64,000 bases of DNA from Avrilella dinanensis (GTDB taxonomy: Bacteria > Bacteroidota > Bacteroidia > Flavobacteriales > Flavobacteriaceae), in contig NZ_NIPO01000001.1 in assembly GCF_002807015.1 (NCBI RefSeq), positions 404,352 to 468,351 of the forward strand. The letters run 5' to 3'. Shown piece by piece: positions 60,391 to 64,000 of this stretch; position 1 is the first letter of the stretch; the number at the start of each line of letters is the position of its first letter. The translations under genes were made by a program, and so were the position numbers. The notes beneath the pieces are model-generated. The model saw only the letters and a program-made list of their open reading frames with translations, ran no database searches and was not told the origin of the DNA.

Positions 60391-61248
60391 TTATTTTTTA
60401 ACTTTATTTTGGAAAAAGCGATGCAAACTATTTCGCCAGTCTTCAATTTCAATTCCAAAAGTTTCCTGAATTTTCCGGTTACACAACACCGAATATTCCG
60501 GACGAATTGCCGTAGTCGGAAATGCACTCGAATCGACCGGATTAACTGCTGTATCAGCATTCATTAATCGCTTGATTTCCATGGCGAAATCAAACCAGGT
60601 AGCCACACCAGAATTGGTGTAATGAAAAATACCTGACTGCCATTTTTCCGTTAATAAAATATGCAATAAATGTTTAGCTAAATCGTGTGCGTTAGTCGGA
60701 CTACCATATTGGTCATTAACCACGTTAATCTCTGATTTTTCTGTCATTAACCGGCACATTGTCTGTACAAAATTATGTCCGAATGCACTGTACAACCACG
60801 ACGTGCGAACAATCATAAAATCTGCTCCTGACTCGATAACAGCCTGTTCAGCAAGCAGTTTTGTTTTTCCATAAACATTGATTGCATGCGTTTGTTCACT
60901 TTCTGTTATGGGTTTGCGGGAAGTACCGTCAAAAACATAATCGGTAGATATTTGCACCAGCTTTTTGTGATTTTGCCCACACCATTTCGCTATTTCAGCT
61001 ACCGACTGATGATTGATTAAATCGGCTGTTTCCTGTTCTGTTTCAGCCTTATCTACTTGTGTATAAGCCGCCGTATTAATGATGATATCCGGAAAGATTT
61101 TATCTAATTGCTGCGGAATTCTTTTTACATCGTCCAGCGGAAATTCATTTCTGTCGAGAAAAAAAAACTGATTATGAGCGTATTGCACACTCTCCTCCTG
61201 CAAACAAGATGCCAACTGACCGAATTTTCCGATAACCAATATTTTCAT
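60391..61248 (-). CDS. rfbD: dTDP-4-dehydrorhamnose reductase
   Basis: RfbD makes the final reduction in dTDP-L-rhamnose synthesis. It has 285 residues; the NAD(P) motif is ILVIGKFGQLASCLQ, the catalytic region VQISTDYVFDG followed by NVYGKTKLLAEQAV, and FGIEIEDWRNSL ends the sequence. It overlaps rfbC by 4 bases (ATGA) and is the last gene of the rfb run; rfbA is not in the window. Confidence 0.95.
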   Translation of the reverse strand: MKILVIGKFGQLASCLQEESVQYAHNQFFFLDRNEFPLDDVKRIPQQLDKIFPDIIINTAAYTQVDKAETEQETADLINHQSVAEIAKWCGQNHKKLVQISTDYVFDGTSRKPITESEQTHAINVYGKTKLLAEQAVIESGADFMIVRTSWLYSAFGHNFVQTMCRLMTEKSEINVVNDQYGSPTNAHDLAKHLLHILLTEKWQSGIFHYTNSGVATWFDFAMEIKRLMNADTAVNPVDSSAFPTTAIRPEYSVLCNRKIQETFGIEIEDWRNSLHRFFQNKVKK

Positions 61249-61796
61249 AACGATGTAAAAACTTCTTTAAAAGTCGGTAATTGCTTGTCTTTATCACTGA
61301 CAATTTGCTTATCAACCGGGATTTTCCAATCGATTTGCAAATCGGCATCGTTAAAGCAAATGCCATATTCCTGCTCCGGACGATAGTATTCGTCACATTT
61401 ATACAAAAAAACTGCCTCGTCTGACAATACAGAAAAACCATGCAAAAAACCTTTAGGAACAAACAGTTGTTTTCGGTTGGATTCGCTCAGTTCTATCGAA
61501 AAATGCTGTCCGAAAGTGGGCGAATTTCCCCGTACATCAACCGCCACGTCCAAAACGCTTCCTCGAACGACGCGAACCAGTTTTGCCTGAGCATATTTTC
61601 CGTGTTGGGCATGCAACCCGCGAATCACGCCATAAGCAGATAACGACTGATTGTCCTGTACAAAACAAGTTGATGTTCGGGTCAGTTTCCGGAAAGTATC
61701 TTCATTGAAACTTTCAAAAAAATGTCCGCGGTTATCTTCAAACACTTTAGGCTCTATAACCCAACATCCGTCCAATCCGGTTTCGGTTAGTTTCAT
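61245..61796 (-). CDS. rfbC: dTDP-4-dehydrorhamnose 3,5-epimerase
   Basis: RfbC epimerises the dTDP-4-keto-6-deoxyglucose intermediate. It has 183 residues: EPKVFEDNRGHFFESFNEDTF, FVQDNQSLSAYGVIRGLHAQH (catalytic His), and VPKGFLHGFSVLSDEAVFLYKCDEYY (in part). It overlaps both neighbours by 4 bases, showing a translationally coupled rfbB-rfbC-rfbD operon. Confidence 0.96.
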   Translation of the reverse strand: MKLTETGLDGCWVIEPKVFEDNRGHFFESFNEDTFRKLTRTSTCFVQDNQSLSAYGVIRGLHAQHGKYAQAKLVRVVRGSVLDVAVDVRGNSPTFGQHFSIELSESNRKQLFVPKGFLHGFSVLSDEAVFLYKCDEYYRPEQEYGICFNDADLQIDWKIPVDKQIVSDKDKQLPTFKEVFTSL

Positions 61797-62848
61797 TTGG
61801 TTAAATATTGTTTTTGATAATAATGTTGATATTCGCCGGAAACTACATGCTTTACCCAGTTTTCATTATCCAGATACCAGTCAATAGTCTGGCTCAAACC
61901 TTCTCGGAAACTCATTGTAGGTTTCCAGCCCAGTTCGTTTTGTAACTTGGAAGAATCAATCGCATAACGAAAATCGTGTCCGGGGCGGTCTTTGACAAAA
62001 CGAATCAAACTTTCACTTTCGCCGGGTGTTCTTCCTGTTTTTTTGTCCATCAATGCAGCTATTTCTTTAACCAAATTGAGGTTCGTCTGTTCATTATTTC
62101 CTCCGACATTATAGGTTTCTCCTACTCTACCCTGATGGCAAATCAAATCTATCGCCTCTGCGTGGTCGCCCACAAAAAGCCAATCTCTGACGTTTTTTCC
62201 GTTACCATAAACCGGAATTTCCTTTCGGTTCAATATATTCAGAATACACAGCGGAATCAATTTTTCGGGAAACTGATATGTTCCGTAATTATTTGAGCAA
62301 TTACTAATTACGACGGGCATTCCGTAGGTGTCATGATAAGCCTTCACAAAATGGTCGGCTCCTGCTTTTGATGCCGAATATGGGGAATGTGGCTGATAAG
62401 GCGTTTGCTCTGTAAACAGCCCTTCTTCGCCCAAGGTACCATAAACCTCATCTGTGGAAACCTGATAAAACAGCTTATTCTGATATTCATTCTGCCATGT
62501 TTCTCTAGCGGCATTAAGTAAATTGACTGTTCCGATAACGTTCGTCAGGGCAAAATCCGCAGGCTGATGAATCGACCTGTCCACATGTGATTCGGCTGCC
62601 AGATGAATAACCGTATCGGGATTATATTTTTTGAAAACCTGCTGAACCTGTGTCATATCAACAATATCTGCCTGAACAAAACGATAATTCGGATATTTTT
62701 CCACCGACTGAAGGTTTTCCAGATTTCCGGCATACGTCAGCTTATCCAGGTTAATGATGAGATAATCCGGGTATTTGTGTACGAAATGTTTAACCAAATG
62801 CGAACCGATAAACCCGGCTCCTCCGGTAATTAATATTGTTTTTTTCAT
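61793..62848 (-). CDS. rfbB: dTDP-glucose 4,6-dehydratase
   Basis: RfbB starts dTDP-rhamnose synthesis after RfbA. It has 351 residues: ILITGGAGFIGSHLVKHF (NAD), HLAAESHVDRSI, VSTDEVYGTLGEEG and SPYSASKAGADHFVKAYHDTYG (in part), with the catalytic Thr-Asp-Glu and Tyr-Lys. It is preceded by the DUF5715 gene with 12 bases between. The product sugar is used in surface polysaccharide or glycoprotein. Confidence 0.96.
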   Translation of the reverse strand: MKKTILITGGAGFIGSHLVKHFVHKYPDYLIINLDKLTYAGNLENLQSVEKYPNYRFVQADIVDMTQVQQVFKKYNPDTVIHLAAESHVDRSIHQPADFALTNVIGTVNLLNAARETWQNEYQNKLFYQVSTDEVYGTLGEEGLFTEQTPYQPHSPYSASKAGADHFVKAYHDTYGMPVVISNCSNNYGTYQFPEKLIPLCILNILNRKEIPVYGNGKNVRDWLFVGDHAEAIDLICHQGRVGETYNVGGNNEQTNLNLVKEIAALMDKKTGRTPGESESLIRFVKDRPGHDFRYAIDSSKLQNELGWKPTMSFREGLSQTIDWYLDNENWVKHVVSGEYQHYYQKQYLTK

Positions 62849-62860
62849 AATTTTTATAAT

Positions 62861-63424
62861 CTATCTTACTACAATATGAAAACAATTTACCTTCCGCTCT
62901 TTCACAAAGTAAATTTTACCTTGTTTTTGGTATTGTTTCAACACTCTTTCCAAAGCGTTTTCCAACTTTGTATTTCTTCCTCTTTTATGGTTAAACCTCA
63001 CATAAGAAATATCAAAAGATGCTCCGAATGTGTGGGCACTTTCGTTAGACGACGCGTTGATATTACTTCGCCTGAGCAGTTTTTGCTTTTCCTCTGTACG
63101 AGTAAGAGAGGTTACTACAAAGAAATTTTGTCCGGTTTCCTGCACAAAACTTCTGGCAATATCGTCCAGCACTTTTTTGCCTTTTGGAATTAAATAACTG
63201 TAACTGTGCGTTAATTTATCAACTCTGTAACCATAGCCACGCTGCTTGACATGAACCAGCTTTTTATTGGCAACCAACCGGTCTAATTGTTTTTTAGTTT
63301 TGATGTGAGCTACTCCATGTGATTTTGCTGCTTTGAGGTGCGTCAGATATTCCTGAGACGGTTTAACTTGTGCGGTCGCCAACAACGGGCAGAGCAACAA
63401 AAACAGACGATAAATATTTTTCAT
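62861..63424 (-). CDS. DUF5715 family protein
   Basis: This 187-residue protein has a signal peptide (cleavage near LLATAQ-VK) and the sequence FFVVTSLTRTEEKQKLLRRSNINASSNESAHTFGASFDISYVRF (in part). SAHTFGASFDI and CFHIVV at the end recall the metal ligands of D,D-carboxypeptidase/VanY-like peptidases, so a peptidoglycan role is possible. It heads the rfb operon, and a divergent lolD gene follows. Confidence 0.75.
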   Translation of the reverse strand: MKNIYRLFLLLCPLLATAQVKPSQEYLTHLKAAKSHGVAHIKTKKQLDRLVANKKLVHVKQRGYGYRVDKLTHSYSYLIPKGKKVLDDIARSFVQETGQNFFVVTSLTRTEEKQKLLRRSNINASSNESAHTFGASFDISYVRFNHKRGRNTKLENALERVLKQYQKQGKIYFVKERKVNCFHIVVR

Positions 63425-63531
63425 GTTAATTTGGTAAGCGTTGAATTAAAGCCCCGAAGATAATTATTCTTGGGCGATATGCAGTAAATATAACAAAAAA
63501 TTAGTTATTTTGTATCAAAATCCGGAAAAGC

Positions 63532-64000
63532 ATGATTATTGAAGCTCGAAATATCAGCAAGCATTTTGACGATTTGCGTGTGCTGAACAATATCAACCTG
63601 AATATCAAAAAAGGGGAAGTCGTATCTATTGTCGGAGCATCGGGTGCGGGCAAAACGACTCTGCTTCAGATTTTGGGAACGTTGGACAAACCTGACCTCA
63701 ACAATTCTGCATCTTTAATCATCAACGGTACAGATGTTTTGAAATTAAAAGATAAAAACTTATCCAAATTCAGAAATCTGAACTTAGGTTTTATCTTTCA
63801 GTTTCATCAATTATTACCCGAGTTCAATGCTTTGGAAAACATTTGTATTCCGGCAATGATAGCCAAAACAAGTCATAAACAGGCACAGCAACGTGCTTTG
63901 GAATTGTTGGATTATTTGGGATTATCGCATCGAGCCGATCATTTTCCGTCAGAACTTTCGGGCGGCGAACAGCAAAGGGTTGCCGTTGCCAGAGCATTAA
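63532..64000 (+). CDS. lolD: LolD-type lipoprotein-release ABC ATPase (3' truncated by window)
   Basis: The first 156 codons are visible. It starts [25 protein letters not shown] and has Walker [23 protein letters not shown]-loop [18 protein letters not shown] and the signature [16 protein letters not shown]. The [10 protein letters not shown] form is typical of LolD, the ATPase that works with LolC/E to release lipoproteins from the inner membrane. The Walker B and the rest lie outside the window. Confidence 0.9.
   Translation, partial: MIIEARNISKHFDDLRVLNNINLNIKKGEVVSIVGASGAGKTTLLQILGTLDKPDLNNSASLIINGTDVLKLKDKNLSKFRNLNLGFIFQFHQLLPEFNALENICIPAMIAKTSHKQAQQRALELLDYLGLSHRADHFPSELSGGEQQRVAVARAL

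Overview
This 64 kb window looks like chromosome of a member of the Flavobacteriia (Bacteroidota, probably Flavobacteriaceae). The support is AT-rich DNA, type IX secretion (T9SS) C-terminal sorting domains, many Bacteroidota-type -7 promoter boxes (TAnnTTTG), a mevalonate-pathway gene, and family members such as DUF6029, DUF4293, Omp28-like and HmuY-like proteins. No rRNA, tRNA or CRISPR array is visible; the only stable RNA gene is tmRNA. The window opens inside tsf and closes inside a lolD-type ABC ATPase gene.

Layout. 1-11.4 kb is mostly housekeeping: tsf, serC, a TlpA/DUF6029 pair, an Omp28-like lipoprotein, trmH, a sirtuin, an orphan FecE-type ATPase, ndk, catalase, thiamine pyrophosphokinase and aroC. 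11.5-16.4 kb is a haem/iron uptake operon (TonB receptor, HmuY lipoprotein, T9SS-secreted HmuY-like protein) with a palindrome at its promoter. 16.6-26.5 kb has a T9SS cargo protein, an L,D-transpeptidase, a 242 bp palindromic element, rho, an ECF sigma factor with a membrane partner, and ilvE. 26.8-29.7 kb is a self-regulated Rrf2 stress operon with two identical-architecture operators. 29.7-33.2 kb is the most unusual part: an IS982 remnant followed by a TPP-riboswitch-controlled, fully overlapping four-gene operon (methyltransferase, AIR-synthase-like, ThiE-like, Trm112-like). 33.2-46.6 kb has rluF, Nif3, nitronate monooxygenase, a pyrR-pyrB-rnz-pdxH run, ssrA and a nucleoid-associated protein. 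46.6-49.1 kb carries mvaD and a small GIY-YIG nuclease sitting inside a dispersed palindromic repeat. 49.1-64 kb has a flavoprotein, aspartate aminotransferase, rsmG, nhaA, lipA, gap, an OstA-like protein and rfbBCD (dTDP-rhamnose synthesis).

Two candidates stand out as possibly undescribed systems. One is the TPP-riboswitch operon at 30.0-32.9 kb, whose products resemble thiamine enzymes but have lost diagnostic motifs and come with a methyltransferase and a Trm112-like partner. The other is the GIY-YIG gene at 48.6 kb, which occupies the loop of a palindromic unit whose gene-less copies lie nearby, an arrangement like an autonomous element with MITE-like derivatives. Functions given are read from sequence by recognition of families; no database search was run.
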